This document shows positions 6,856 to 15,829 of a DNA stretch of 45,821 bases, in pieces; position 1 is the first letter of the stretch; each line of letters starts with the position of its first letter. The stretch lies in NCBI GenBank assembly GCA_035303885.1, contig DATGRE010000191.1, forward strand, positions 1 to 45,821, read 5' to 3'. Source of the stretch: Zeimonas sp035303885. Its GTDB lineage: Bacteria > Pseudomonadota > Gammaproteobacteria > Burkholderiales > Burkholderiaceae_E. Made by a program: the position numbers and the translations under genes. Below the pieces are notes generated by a model. The model was not told where the DNA came from, did no database searches, and saw nothing but the letters and a program-made list of their open reading frames with translations.

Positions 6856-8297
6856 GCCTCGCGCCCGCCTGGAAATCGCTGTTCGAGAACCAGCGCGCGC
6901 TGCTCGCCGCGGCGATCCCGGTGGCCGCGCACGGCCGGCTCGTGCGCGCCGCGGGGCTCGTGCTGGAAGCCTCGGGGCTTCGGCTGCCCGTCGGAAGCCT
7001 GTGCATCGTCTCGCAGGGCGACGGACGCGACCGGCTCGAGGTCGAGGCCGAGGTCGTCGGCTTCTCGGAGGAACGCCTGTTCCTGATGCCGACCGGAGAC
7101 ACGCTCGGCCTTTCGCCGGGCGCGCGCGTCACGCCGGTCGAATTCCCGGTGCGTGCCGGGCGGTTGCACCGCCCCTCGCACCCGCGCCGGCGCGCCGTCG
7201 ACCGCATGCGCCAGCTGCCGATCGGCGACGGCCTGCTCGGACGCGTCGTCGACGCGAGCGGCGCGCCGCTCGACCGCCACGGCGCGCTGCGCGACGTCGA
7301 CATGCAACCGGTGAACGCGCGGCCGGTGAACGCGATGGAGCGCGAGCCGGTGCGCCAGCCGCTGGACACCGGCGTCCGCGCGATCAACGCGATGCTCACC
7401 GTCGGGCGCGGCCAGCGGCTCGGCCTGTTCGCCGGCGCCGGCCTCGGCAAGAGCGTGCTGCTCGGCATGATGGCCCGCTACACGTCGGCCGACGTCATCG
7501 TCGTCGGGCTGATCGGCGAGCGCGGCCGCGAAGTGAAGGAATTCATCGACGACATCCTCGGCGAGGCGGGCCTGCGCCGCTCGGTGGTCGTGGCCGCGCC
7601 CGGCGACTCCCCACCGCTGACGCGGATGCAGGGCGCCGTCTACGCGACGGCGATCGCCGAGCACTTCCGCGACCGCGGACTGCACGTGCTGCTGCTGATG
7701 GATTCGCTCACGCGCTACGCGATGGCCGCGCGCGAGGTCGCGCTGGCGATCGGCGAGCCGCCGGCGACGAAGGGCTACCCGCCCTCCGTGTTCGCGCGGC
7801 TGCCGCTGCTGATCGAGCGCACCGGCAACGGGCTGAACGGCGTCGGCTCGATCACGGCCTTCTACACCGTGCTCGCCGAAGGCGACGACCCCCAGGATCC
7901 GATCGCCGATTCGGCACGCTCGCACCTGGACGGGCATCTCGTGCTCAGCCGCGCGCTGGCGGACGCCGGACACTATCCGGCCATCGACATCGAGCAATCG
8001 ATCTCGCGCGTGATGAACAACGTGACTTCGCCGCAGGCGCAGTCGCACGCGCGCCGCTTCAAGGCGCTGTGGTCGCAATACCAGCGAAGCCGGGATCTGA
8101 TTGCGGTCGGCGCGTACGTGCCGGGCACCGATCCGGAGACCGACCGCGCGATCGCACTGCACCCGGCGATGCTGCGCTTCCTGCAGCAGGACCTCGCCGA
8201 ACGCTGCGACATCGAATCGGCGCAGCACGCGCTCGCCGCCCTGCTCGATCCCGAAGGCAGCGCGAAAGCCGACGCCAAGGAACGCGTCAACGCATGA
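6852..8297 (+). CDS. fliI: Flagellum-specific export ATPase FliI
   Basis: FliI is the F1-like hexameric ATPase at the base of the flagellar export apparatus. The 481-residue product begins at a GTG that overlaps the fliH stop (GTGA). Walker A is AGAGLGKS at 194-201 and Walker B is LLLMD at about 280-284. The family block GLIGERGREVKEF and the SITAFYTVL.EGDD.QDPIAD segment are intact. A longer open frame upstream of 6852 is only a shadow of fliH. It overlaps fliJ by 4 bases. Confidence 0.96.
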   Translation: MSLAPAWKSLFENQRALLAAAIPVAAHGRLVRAAGLVLEASGLRLPVGSLCIVSQGDGRDRLEVEAEVVGFSEERLFLMPTGDTLGLSPGARVTPVEFPVRAGRLHRPSHPRRRAVDRMRQLPIGDGLLGRVVDASGAPLDRHGALRDVDMQPVNARPVNAMEREPVRQPLDTGVRAINAMLTVGRGQRLGLFAGAGLGKSVLLGMMARYTSADVIVVGLIGERGREVKEFIDDILGEAGLRRSVVVAAPGDSPPLTRMQGAVYATAIAEHFRDRGLHVLLLMDSLTRYAMAAREVALAIGEPPATKGYPPSVFARLPLLIERTGNGLNGVGSITAFYTVLAEGDDPQDPIADSARSHLDGHLVLSRALADAGHYPAIDIEQSISRVMNNVTSPQAQSHARRFKALWSQYQRSRDLIAVGAYVPGTDPETDRAIALHPAMLRFLQQDLAERCDIESAQHALAALLDPEGSAKADAKERVNA

Positions 8298-8740
8298 AAC
8301 GGAAGACGCTGCAGCAGCTGATCGATCACGCCCGGCTCGTTCGCGACGATGCCGCGGTGCAGGCGGCCGGGGCGCACCGCGAGGTGGACGGCGCGCAACG
8401 CACGCTCGAGATGCTGTCGACGTATCGCGACGAGCAGCTGCGCAGTCGAGGCGCGCGTTCGCGCGTCGACCCCGCCGTGCTGCGGTTGCGCGAACGCTTC
8501 ACGCAGAAGCTGGACGGCGCGATCGACGAGCAGACGCGCGTGCGCGACGCACTGCACGACGCCGCCGAGCGCCGGCGCGAGGAGCTGCTCGGCCGGCAGC
8601 GCCGGCTGCTCGCCTTCGAGACGCTGCAGGCGCGCCGCGACGCGACGAACCTGCAGCGTCGCCAGCGCGCCGAACAGCGCGACACCGACGAGTACGCGGC
8701 GCAGGTCGCACGACGGCGCCGCGACGGGGAGAAACGATGA
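8294..8740 (+). CDS. fliJ: Flagellar export chaperone FliJ
   Basis: FliJ is the central coiled-coil stalk of the FliI hexamer and a chaperone-escort protein. The 148-residue product is almost wholly helical and rich in Arg, Glu and Ala, with long heptad-like stretches and no hydrophobic segment. That length matches the E. coli protein (147 residues). It starts at an ATGA overlap with fliI and ends in a 4-base overlap with fliK, the canonical gene order. Sequence conservation in this family is low, so order and structure carry the call. Confidence 0.9.
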   Translation: MKRKTLQQLIDHARLVRDDAAVQAAGAHREVDGAQRTLEMLSTYRDEQLRSRGARSRVDPAVLRLRERFTQKLDGAIDEQTRVRDALHDAAERRREELLGRQRRLLAFETLQARRDATNLQRRQRAEQRDTDEYAAQVARRRRDGEKR

Positions 8741-10056
8741 CCAGCGAATCCGCGCTGTCGATGCGCAATGCCTTTCCGCGCCCGCCGATGGAGACTGCGG
8801 GCAAAGCGCGCACGATGGGCGCCGGGCGCACGACGGGCGCCGATCCTCTCGGATCGCGCTCGTCCACGCGAAGCACCGATGCCGGATCGAATGCCTTCGG
8901 CGAATCGATGTCGCGCGCGATGCGCGAACGTACCGACGCACCGCGGCGTACGTCGGATCCGGCGGCGAACGAAGCCCGCTCGCCCGAACGTGCACGCGAA
9001 AGCGCAATGGATCGCCGCAGCGCGGGCCGGACCGAAGAGCCGAACGCCGACCCGAGCGAGCCCGCGCGGGAGAGCGCGGAGACGCCCAGCGAAGCCGAAG
9101 CTTCGGCGGACGGGCACGACGGCTCGACGGCATCCTCCGTAGAGCCGCCGATCGCCCTGCCCGTCTGGAATGCCTCGGTGGCGCAGGGTACAGATAAGGG
9201 CGCAGGTGCGAACGAAGGCGACGACGTTCCCACCTCGCAGCACGGCCCTCGCCCGTCGGACGCGACCGACCTCGACGCATCGGCACGCGATGCAACCGCA
9301 TCGCCGGCCGACGGCGACGCGCCGACGACAGCGGGCGGCGAAGACGCACCCGTCCAGGCACGGCGCTCCTTCGCCGCAGCCTCCGACGCGGCGGGACTCG
9401 ACTCGAACATCGGCACCGCGGATGCGCGCGGCGAAGCGGCTTCGGAAGCGACGAACGCTGCATCATCGCCCGGCGGCGCCTTGGCGCAGCCCGGCGGCAC
9501 CGAAGCGCCCGCGCGTTCCGCCGACTTCCTCGCGCAGCTCGCGCACGCGCGAGGCGTGCCGATTCCGAATGCACAGGCGACGGCCGAGACGAATCTGCCG
9601 GGCGCCCCGGTCGCGCACCGCGTCGAGCTGCCCGCGTCACCCGCCGACGCCTGGTTCGCCGGACGCTTCGCGGCGGAAATCGCCCTGCTCGGTGCGGCGG
9701 GCATGGAGCGCGCCGAGATCCAGCTGCAGCCGCGCGAGCTCGGCCCGATCCGCGTCGAGCTTTCGCTGAACGGCGAATCGGCGCGCATCGCGTTCTCGGC
9801 GACGCAGCCCGAGACACGCCAGGCGATCGAGCAGTCGCTCGCGATCCTGAAGGACCTGCTCGCCGAGCGCGGCCTGTCGCTCGGCCAGGCGAGCGTCTCC
9901 GACGGACGCGCCGGCCACGACGCCGACGGCGAACGGTCCGCCGATGCCGCAGCGGACCGTCGCGGCGGCGACACGTCCGCCGCGGCCGGTCGGGCGTTCC
10001 CCGACGCGACGACGCCCGGGACGCGGCGGCGCACGCTGCTCGACGTCTACGTCTGA
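8737..10056 (+). CDS. fliK: Flagellar hook-length control protein FliK
   Basis: FliK measures hook length during export and switches FlhB specificity to filament substrates. The 439-residue product has a long disordered N-terminal region (about residues 1-290) rich in Ala, Glu, Ser, Asp and Arg. The conserved C-terminal flagellar-hook domain follows at about residues 300-390, with MERAEIQLQPRELGPIRVEL and ARIAFSATQPETRQAIEQSL. The last part is polar and ends in RRTLLDVYV. The start is the ATG overlapping the fliJ stop. Confidence 0.92.
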   Translation: MTSESALSMRNAFPRPPMETAGKARTMGAGRTTGADPLGSRSSTRSTDAGSNAFGESMSRAMRERTDAPRRTSDPAANEARSPERARESAMDRRSAGRTEEPNADPSEPARESAETPSEAEASADGHDGSTASSVEPPIALPVWNASVAQGTDKGAGANEGDDVPTSQHGPRPSDATDLDASARDATASPADGDAPTTAGGEDAPVQARRSFAAASDAAGLDSNIGTADARGEAASEATNAASSPGGALAQPGGTEAPARSADFLAQLAHARGVPIPNAQATAETNLPGAPVAHRVELPASPADAWFAGRFAAEIALLGAAGMERAEIQLQPRELGPIRVELSLNGESARIAFSATQPETRQAIEQSLAILKDLLAERGLSLGQASVSDGRAGHDADGERSADAAADRRGGDTSAAAGRAFPDATTPGTRRRTLLDVYV

Positions 10057-10203
10057 CCGCGCGCGAACGCGCCGCGCCCCAGCGGCGAATAGCGCCCGCC
10101 CACCCTCTCTTATCGCTCTTTGATTCGCCGCCGCGCGGCCGAGAATCGACTGCGTTCACTGCGGATCCTCCGCCGGATCCGCCTCGATTCAGCAGGAGTC
10201 ACG

Positions 10204-10710
10204 ATGTCGCAAGCGGCCGCGCAGGCAACGAAGAAGAACGCTGGCAAGAAGTGGACGCTGATCATCGGAGCCGTCGTCGTTCTCATGGGCGCCGCCGGCG
10301 CGGCAACGCAGTTCCTGGTGCGACCGGCCGCGGCCGACGACCCCACAGCCGAGATGCAGGCTCGCAAGCGCACGCGCGTCTACGTTCCGCTCGAGCAGTT
10401 CACCGTCAACCTGGCCGACGAAGGCGGCGAGCGCTTCGCGCAGGTGGGCATCACGCTCGAGGTCCTGGACGAGCGCACCGACAAGGCGATCAAGGCACAC
10501 ATGCCCGCGATCCGCAACTCGGTGCTGCTGCTGCTGTCGTCCAAGCAGACCGGCGAGCTGCTCACGCTCGAGGGCAAGAAGCAGCTCGCCGAGCAGATCG
10601 CACGGAAGGCGGGCGGCGAGCTGGGATGGACCGAGCCGCCCGAGGGTGCCGCCGCGCAGCGCGCGAATCCGGTCGCCGCGGTGCATTTCTCCCATTTCAT
10701 CGTGCAGTGA
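10204..10710 (+). CDS. fliL: Flagellar basal body-associated protein FliL
   Basis: FliL is an inner-membrane protein that surrounds and stabilises stator units. The 168-residue product has one N-terminal membrane segment at about residues 19-40 (WTLIIGAVVVLMGAAGAA) and a periplasmic stomatin-like domain with YVPLEQFTVNLADEGG and the ending AAVHFSHFIVQ. The ATG at 10204 follows CAGGAG. A longer frame from 10120 would add an Arg-rich tail and is unlikely. The 147-base gap after fliK suggests a separate promoter for the fliL-fliR block. It contains an AAAGAGCG motif (minus strand, 10114-10121) that resembles one FlhDC half-site. Confidence 0.94.
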   Translation: MSQAAAQATKKNAGKKWTLIIGAVVVLMGAAGAATQFLVRPAAADDPTAEMQARKRTRVYVPLEQFTVNLADEGGERFAQVGITLEVLDERTDKAIKAHMPAIRNSVLLLLSSKQTGELLTLEGKKQLAEQIARKAGGELGWTEPPEGAAAQRANPVAAVHFSHFIVQ

Positions 10711-10741
10711 GCCACGAGCGGCGACGAACGGGGATGCGACG

Positions 10742-11746
10742 ATGAGGGCCGGTCAGTTCCTGTCGCAGGACGAAGTCGACGCCCTGCTCGAGGGCGTGAG
10801 CGACGGACCCGACGCGGACACCGAGCCGTCTTCGGGGGCGGTCCGCCCCTACGATCTCGCGACGCAGGAGCGCATCGTGCGCGGGCGCATGCCCACGCTC
10901 GAGCTCGTGCACGAGCGCTTCGCGCGCAACCTGCGCGTCGGGCTGTTCAACTTCATGCGCCGCAACCCCGACATCTCGGTCGGCCCGGTGAAGGTGCAGA
11001 AGTACTCGGCGTTCCTTCGCGACGTGGTCGTCCCGACCAACATCAACATCATGCACGTGCGCCCGCTGCGCGGCAGCGGACTGCTGATCTGCGAGCCGCA
11101 GCTCGTGTTCGCGATCGTCGATTCGCTGTTCGGCGGCGACGGGCGCATGCAGACACGCATCGAAGGCCGCGACTTCTCGGCCACCGAGCAGCGAATCATC
11201 GAGCGCATGATCGAGGTGGTCTGCGCCGAGTACCGCAAGGCGTGGTCGGGCGTCTACCCGATCGAGCTCGAGTACGCACGCTCGGAAATGCAGCCGCAGT
11301 TCGCCAACATCGCGACGCCGTCGGAGATCGCCGTCACGGCGAAATTCGACATCGAGATCGGCAACGTCGGCGGTGCGATGCATCTGTGCATCCCGTATTC
11401 CACGCTCGAGCCGATCCGGGAGACGCTGTACTCGACGCTGCAGGGCGACTCGCACGTGAGCGACCGGCGCTGGGTGGTCAAGCTCTCGCGCCAGATCCAA
11501 TCGGCCGAGGTCGAGCTGGTCGCCGAGCTGGGCCACGCGCATGCCAGCGTGGCCGATCTGCTCCGCCTGAAGGCGGGCGACTTCATCGAGCTGGACCTGC
11601 GCGAGACGTTGACCGCGAAGGTCGACGGCGTGCCGGTGATCGAATGCCGCTACGGCGTCTCGAACGGACGCTACGCGATCAAGGTCCAGTCCTTCCTCAC
11701 CGGCAATCCCAACGAGCCCTCCGGAGCGACGCATGACGACCGATGA
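10742..11746 (+). CDS. fliM: Flagellar motor switch protein FliM
   Basis: FliM forms the bulk of the C ring and binds phospho-CheY. The 334-residue length equals that of the E. coli protein. The N-terminus has the CheY-binding segment FLSQDEVDALLEGV. The CheC-like middle domain follows (LRGSGLLICEPQLVFAIVDSLFGGDGR), then the C-terminal SpoA domain that packs with FliN. It starts 31 bases after fliL and overlaps fliN by 14 bases. Confidence 0.96.
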   Translation: MRAGQFLSQDEVDALLEGVSDGPDADTEPSSGAVRPYDLATQERIVRGRMPTLELVHERFARNLRVGLFNFMRRNPDISVGPVKVQKYSAFLRDVVVPTNINIMHVRPLRGSGLLICEPQLVFAIVDSLFGGDGRMQTRIEGRDFSATEQRIIERMIEVVCAEYRKAWSGVYPIELEYARSEMQPQFANIATPSEIAVTAKFDIEIGNVGGAMHLCIPYSTLEPIRETLYSTLQGDSHVSDRRWVVKLSRQIQSAEVELVAELGHAHASVADLLRLKAGDFIELDLRETLTAKVDGVPVIECRYGVSNGRYAIKVQSFLTGNPNEPSGATHDDR

Positions 11747-12242
11747 CTCCACCGCCTCGAGCCCCATCGACGACGAATGGGCCGCGGCGCTGGCCGAGCA
11801 GGAAGCGGCCGGCGCGGCGGGTGCGGACGGGAAGGCGGTTGCATCCGGCACGGCGAATACGGACGCTTCGTCCGCCGCACCGCGCAGTGCCGGCACGGCG
11901 CAGGCCACGACGGTGGAGAGCGCGGGCGACGCCTCGCAGCTCTTTCCGCGGCTGTCGGGCGCCGCACCGGACGCGCGCAACGACATCGACCTGATCCTCG
12001 ACATCCCGGTGCAGCTCACCGTGGAGCTCGGCCGCACGCGCATCCCGATCAAGCACATCCTGCAGCTCGCGCAGGGCTCGGTGATCGAGCTGGACGCGCT
12101 CGCCGGAGAGCCGATGGACGTGCTGGTCAACGGCTGCCTGATCGCGCAGGGCGAGGTCGTCGTCGTCAACGACAAGTTCGGCATCCGGCTCACCGACATC
12201 GTCACGCCGAACGAGCGCGTGCGCCGGCTGAACCGCGGCTGA
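11733..12242 (+). CDS. fliN: Flagellar motor switch protein FliN
   Basis: FliN is the lowest part of the C ring and takes part in export and CheY-dependent switching. The 169-residue protein has a C-terminal SpoA domain at about residues 85-165 (IPVQLTVELGRTRIPIKHIL, LAGEPMDVLVNGCLIAQGEVVVVNDKFGIRLTDI). It also has an Ala/Ser/Thr-rich N-terminal extension of about 80 residues, longer than in E. coli, whose FliN has 137 residues in total. The N-terminus overlaps the fliM 3' end by 14 bases. Confidence 0.95.
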   Translation: MTTDDSTASSPIDDEWAAALAEQEAAGAAGADGKAVASGTANTDASSAAPRSAGTAQATTVESAGDASQLFPRLSGAAPDARNDIDLILDIPVQLTVELGRTRIPIKHILQLAQGSVIELDALAGEPMDVLVNGCLIAQGEVVVVNDKFGIRLTDIVTPNERVRRLNRG

Positions 12243-12252
12243 GAGCGTTGCG

Positions 12253-12591
12253 ATGAGCTCGACCTGGCCCTCGCTCGTCGCCCTCGCGCTGATCCTCGTC
12301 GGACTGCCGCTCGCCGCCTGGCTGCTGCGCCGGGGCCCGGGCGTGCTGGCCGGCCGCGGCTCGGCGCTCGCCATCGTCGCCGCGGTGCCGGTCGGCGCCC
12401 GCGAACGCATCGCGATCGTGCGCGCCGATCGCACCTGGCTCGTCGTCGGCATCACGGGCCAGTCGATCACCACGCTCGCGCAGCTCGACGGCGCTCCGGC
12501 CGGCATCGATGCCGACGCGACGGGCGCCATGCCGGGCGGCTTCGGCGACGTGCTGCGCTCGCTCTCGCACCATGCGTCGCGCAGGCGCTGA
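12253..12591 (+). CDS. fliO: Flagellar export protein FliO
   Basis: FliO is a small bitopic membrane protein that assists assembly of the FliP ring of the export gate. The 112-residue product has an N-terminal hydrophobic segment (about residues 5-25) and the FliO beta domain after it (AIVAAVPVGARERIAIVRADRTWLVVGIT). It lies 10 bases after fliN and overlaps fliP by 20 bases. Sequence similarity is modest but the gene order is decisive. Confidence 0.88.
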   Translation: MSSTWPSLVALALILVGLPLAAWLLRRGPGVLAGRGSALAIVAAVPVGARERIAIVRADRTWLVVGITGQSITTLAQLDGAPAGIDADATGAMPGGFGDVLRSLSHHASRRR

Positions 12592-13390
12592 AGCCCGCGG
12601 CTCTCGCGGCCCCGGCATCGCGCCGACCCGGTCGGGACGCGCCGGCGCGTGGCGCCTGCGTTCCGCGCGAGCCGCGCTCTGCGCCGTCGTGCTCGCGCTC
12701 GCCGGCCCCGCGCACGCGCAGGGACTGCTGACGCTGAACAGCACGAGCGGTCCGGCCGGAACGACCTACTCGGTGCCGGTCGAGACGCTGCTGGTCTTCT
12801 CGGCGCTGTCGTTCCTGCCGGCGATGCTGTTGCTGATGACGAGCTTCACGCGCATCGTCATCGTGCTGTCGCTGGTGCGCCAGGCGCTCGGCCTGCAGTC
12901 GAGCCCGCCGAACCAGGTGCTCGTCGGGATCGCGCTGTTCCTCACCTTCTTCGTGATGAGCCCGACCTTCGACCGGCTCTACGTAGAGGCATATCGGCCG
13001 TACGCCGAGCAGCAGGCCACGCTCGAGCAGGCGGTGGCGCGCGGCAGCGCGCCGCTGCGCGAATTCATGCTGCGGCAGACGCGCGAGAGCGACGTCGCGC
13101 TGTTCGCGGGGATCGCGCGTCACGAACCCGCTTCCGAGGACGAGGCGGTGCCGATGCGCATCCTGATCCCGGCGTTCGTCATCAGCGAGCTGAAGACCGC
13201 GTTCCAGATCGGCTTCATGGTCTTCGTGCCGTTCCTGCTGATCGACCTGATCGTCGCCAGCGTGCTGATGTCGATGGGGATGATGATGCTCTCTCCGGTG
13301 CTGGTGGCCCTGCCCTTCAAGTTGATCCTGTTCGTGCTCGCCGACGGCTGGAACCTGCTGATCGGCTCGCTCGTGCAGAGCTTCGGATGA
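12572..13390 (+). CDS. fliP: Flagellar export gate protein FliP
   Basis: FliP is the main subunit of the FliPQR export gate. The 272-residue product has a cleavable signal peptide ending in GPAHAQG near residue 50, preceded by an Arg-rich extension. The four membrane segments of the family follow. Conserved blocks include FLPAMLLLMTSFTRIVIVLSLVRQALG, QSSPPNQVLVGIALFLTFFVM, and FVISELKTAFQIGF with FLLIDLIVASVLMSMGMMMLSP. Start at 12572 gives a 20-base overlap with fliO. Earlier in-frame starts would lengthen an already long leader. Confidence 0.95.
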   Translation: MRRAGAEARGSRGPGIAPTRSGRAGAWRLRSARAALCAVVLALAGPAHAQGLLTLNSTSGPAGTTYSVPVETLLVFSALSFLPAMLLLMTSFTRIVIVLSLVRQALGLQSSPPNQVLVGIALFLTFFVMSPTFDRLYVEAYRPYAEQQATLEQAVARGSAPLREFMLRQTRESDVALFAGIARHEPASEDEAVPMRILIPAFVISELKTAFQIGFMVFVPFLLIDLIVASVLMSMGMMMLSPVLVALPFKLILFVLADGWNLLIGSLVQSFG

Positions 13391-13397
13391 GGCGCGC

Positions 13398-13682
13398 ATG
13401 ACGCCCGAGTCGGTGCTCGGCTTCGGCCGCCAGGGCCTGGAGGTGCTCCTCGCCGCCGGAGCGCCCGTGCTGCTCGCCGCGCTGCTCGTCGGCCTGGTCG
13501 TGAGCATCCTGCAGGCGCTCACCCAGATCAACGAGGCGACGCTGTCGTTCCTGCCCAAGCTGGTGGCGATCGCCGTAACGCTGATGATCGCGGGTCCGTG
13601 GATGCTCGGGCTGCTCGTCGACTACCTGCAGCGCGTGCTCGTCGGGATCCCGTCGGCGATCCTCGGTTCGCCGCTGCCGTGA
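13398..13682 (+). CDS. fliQ: Flagellar export gate protein FliQ
   Basis: FliQ is the small two-helix membrane subunit of the export gate. The 94-residue product has two hydrophobic hairpin segments (about 18-42 and 52-75) separated by the conserved QINEATLSFLPKL loop. It follows fliP by 7 bases and its stop codon overlaps the fliR GTG start. Confidence 0.95.
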   Translation: MTPESVLGFGRQGLEVLLAAGAPVLLAALLVGLVVSILQALTQINEATLSFLPKLVAIAVTLMIAGPWMLGLLVDYLQRVLVGIPSAILGSPLP

Positions 13683-14440
13683 TCGAGGTCGGCGAAGCGC
13701 AACTGCTCGGCTGGCTCGGCGCGCTGCTGCTGCCGTTCTTCCGCGTGCTCGGACTGTTCACCAGCGCGCCGATCCTCTCGCAGCGATCGGTGCCGGTGCG
13801 CCTGCGCGTCGCGGTCTCGCTGGCGGTCGCCGCGCTCGTCGCACCGCTGATTCCGGCCGCGCCCGCACTGCAGATCGCCGCACCGTCGGGATGGCTCGCC
13901 GTCGCCAGCGAAGCGCTCGTCGGCTTCGCGATCGGCTTCGTCGCGCGCGTCGTGCTCGCCGCGGTCGAGCTCGCCGGCGAGACGATCGGACTGCAGATGG
14001 GACTGTCCTTCGCCGGCTTCTTCGATGCGTACAGCGGACAGGTCAACAACGTGAGCCGGCTGATGAACACGCTGTCGCTGTGGGCCTTCGTCGCCGTGAA
14101 CGGACCGGTGCTGCTGATCGCGGCGGTGGTGCAGAGCTTCGAGGTGATCCCGCCCGCCACCGCCTTCGGCGACTGGATCGGACGCGTGCAGCCGGCGACC
14201 CTGGGCGCCGGCGTCTTCGAGCTCGGCGTGATGATCGCGCTGCCGTTCATGGCGCTGCTGCTGTTCGTGAACCTCGCGCTCGGCGTCGTCTCGCGCATCG
14301 CGCCGCAGCTGAACATCTTCGCAATCGGCTTCCCGGTGACGATCGGCACCGGGCTGCTGCTGCTCGCGCTGACCATGCCGCTGCTGCAGCAGCCGTTCCA
14401 GATCCTGTTCGAGCGCGTGCTCACCGCATGGGCGAGCTGA
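13679..14440 (+). CDS. fliR: Flagellar export gate protein FliR
   Basis: FliR closes the FliPQR gate. The 253-residue protein is highly hydrophobic with about five or six membrane segments. The family marks are GLQMGLSFAGFFDAYSGQ and the Pro/Gly-rich ending with PQLNIFAIGFPVTIGTGLLLLAL. Translation probably starts at the GTG at 13679, which overlaps the fliQ stop (GTGA). A longer frame beginning at 13598 is an fliQ shadow. This is the last gene of the flagellar run, converging on the HD-GYP gene 55 bases away. Confidence 0.95.
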   Translation: MIEVGEAQLLGWLGALLLPFFRVLGLFTSAPILSQRSVPVRLRVAVSLAVAALVAPLIPAAPALQIAAPSGWLAVASEALVGFAIGFVARVVLAAVELAGETIGLQMGLSFAGFFDAYSGQVNNVSRLMNTLSLWAFVAVNGPVLLIAAVVQSFEVIPPATAFGDWIGRVQPATLGAGVFELGVMIALPFMALLLFVNLALGVVSRIAPQLNIFAIGFPVTIGTGLLLLALTMPLLQQPFQILFERVLTAWAS

Positions 14441-14495
14441 GCGTGCTGCGCCGGCGCTTGCCGCTACGGGCGGCGCCCCGGTCGCCGAGGCGCGG

Positions 14496-15794
14496 TCAGC
14501 CCGCCGCGAACTTCCGATACGTCTGCTCGCCCATCAGCAGCGCCGGCAGGTGCTTGAAGCCCCACTTCGCGTTCGATTCGCGCGCGACGATCCGGTCGCC
14601 GGCGGCGGGCGACGACAGGTCGATGCGCTCGACGCGCACCGGCACCGACTTGCGGGTCGACCAGAACACCTTCACCCACGGGTGCGCCGGCTGGTCGCGG
14701 TTCTGGTCGACGACCAGCGCGAGCCGTCCGGACTGCATGCGCACGAGCGAACCGACCGGGTAGATGCCGACGGTATTGGCGAAGGCGCGGAACACCGCCG
14801 CATCGAACTGCCCGGCCTTCGCCCACGCGGCCATCCGCGCGAGCGACTCGGCCGGATCCCAGGGCTCCTTGTACGCGCGCAGCGACGTGATCGCGTCGTA
14901 GACGTCGCACACCGCACCCATCCGCGCCTGGAGCGGGATCGCTTCGCCCGACAGTCCTTGCGGATAGCCGCGGCCGTCCCAGCGCTCGTGATGGTGCAGG
15001 CACACGTCGAGCACGACGTCGCTGTCGACCCGGTTCGCGCGCAGCATCTCGTGCCCGAGCACCGGATGCCTGCGGATCGCCGCGAACTCCTCGTCGGTCA
15101 GGCGCCCCGGCTTGTCGAGGATCTCGCGGGCGATGCCGGCCTTGCCGATGTCGTGCAGCAGGCCCGCGAGCGCCGCTTCCTGCGTGCGCGCCTCGTCCAG
15201 GCCGAGCTGGCGGGCGAGCGAGGTCATCAGCGCGCACACAGCCACCGAGTGCATGAACGTGTAGCTGTGGTGCGTGCGCACGCGAGCGAGCGATACGAGC
15301 GCCGCCGGGTTGCGCGTCGCAGACGCCGAGATCTGCTCGGCGACCGCCGCGCAGCGGTCGAGCTCGAGCGCACGCCCGAGACGCGCCTCGCGAAAGAGCG
15401 ACTGCGTGACGCGTGCCGCCTGCGCGCAGACCACCGCCGCCTGCTCGAGCTCCTCCTCGTAGCTCGCCGACGGCGACGCATCGGCGCGCTGCGCTTCCTC
15501 GGCCGGGGTCCGTTCCGGCTGCGGCTCGTCCGGGACAGGCGCGAACGAAGTCGCAGCCTCCGGCTCTACCGTCGCCGCGCCGATCGGAACTTCCGTCCCG
15601 CCTTCCGGCGGCGGCACGCTCTTCGACCGGTCGATCCAGCATTCGACGATGCCGCTCTCGCGCAAGGCGACGAGGTCTCGCTCGCTGCGCACGAGGAAGC
15701 GCGTGCGCCAGAACGGATGCTCGAGCCACTTTCCGCACAGCGACTCGACATACATCCCGACCTCGAGTCGATCGACGCGGATCCTCTCGCGCAT
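14496..15794 (-). CDS. HD-GYP domain protein with DUF3391 N-terminus (probable c-di-GMP phosphodiesterase)
   Basis: The 432-residue product starts with a DUF3391-like region (about 1-60, VDRLEVGMYVESL). A variable acidic linker follows, then an HD-GYP domain (about 165-330). The metal-binding and signature motifs are intact: HD at 214-215 (GLLHDIGKAGI), the HHERWDGRGYP box at 268-278, and GAVCDVYDAITSLRAYK. Enzymes of this class hydrolyse c-di-GMP to pGpG and GMP. It lies 35 bases downstream of cheZ on the same strand, so it is probably the last gene of the chemotaxis operon. This links c-di-GMP removal to motility together with YcgR at 1993-2790. Confidence 0.9.
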   Translation of the reverse strand: MRERIRVDRLEVGMYVESLCGKWLEHPFWRTRFLVRSERDLVALRESGIVECWIDRSKSVPPPEGGTEVPIGAATVEPEAATSFAPVPDEPQPERTPAEEAQRADASPSASYEEELEQAAVVCAQAARVTQSLFREARLGRALELDRCAAVAEQISASATRNPAALVSLARVRTHHSYTFMHSVAVCALMTSLARQLGLDEARTQEAALAGLLHDIGKAGIAREILDKPGRLTDEEFAAIRRHPVLGHEMLRANRVDSDVVLDVCLHHHERWDGRGYPQGLSGEAIPLQARMGAVCDVYDAITSLRAYKEPWDPAESLARMAAWAKAGQFDAAVFRAFANTVGIYPVGSLVRMQSGRLALVVDQNRDQPAHPWVKVFWSTRKSVPVRVERIDLSSPAAGDRIVARESNAKWGFKHLPALLMGEQTYRKFAAG

Positions 15795-15829
15795 CGTGGC
15801 GATCTCTCGGCCCGCGGGCGCTCGGCGCT

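Noticed and set aside
14441..14495. A Rho-independent terminator after fliR.
   Set aside because: The gap has GC-rich inverted repeats but no T-tract on either strand.
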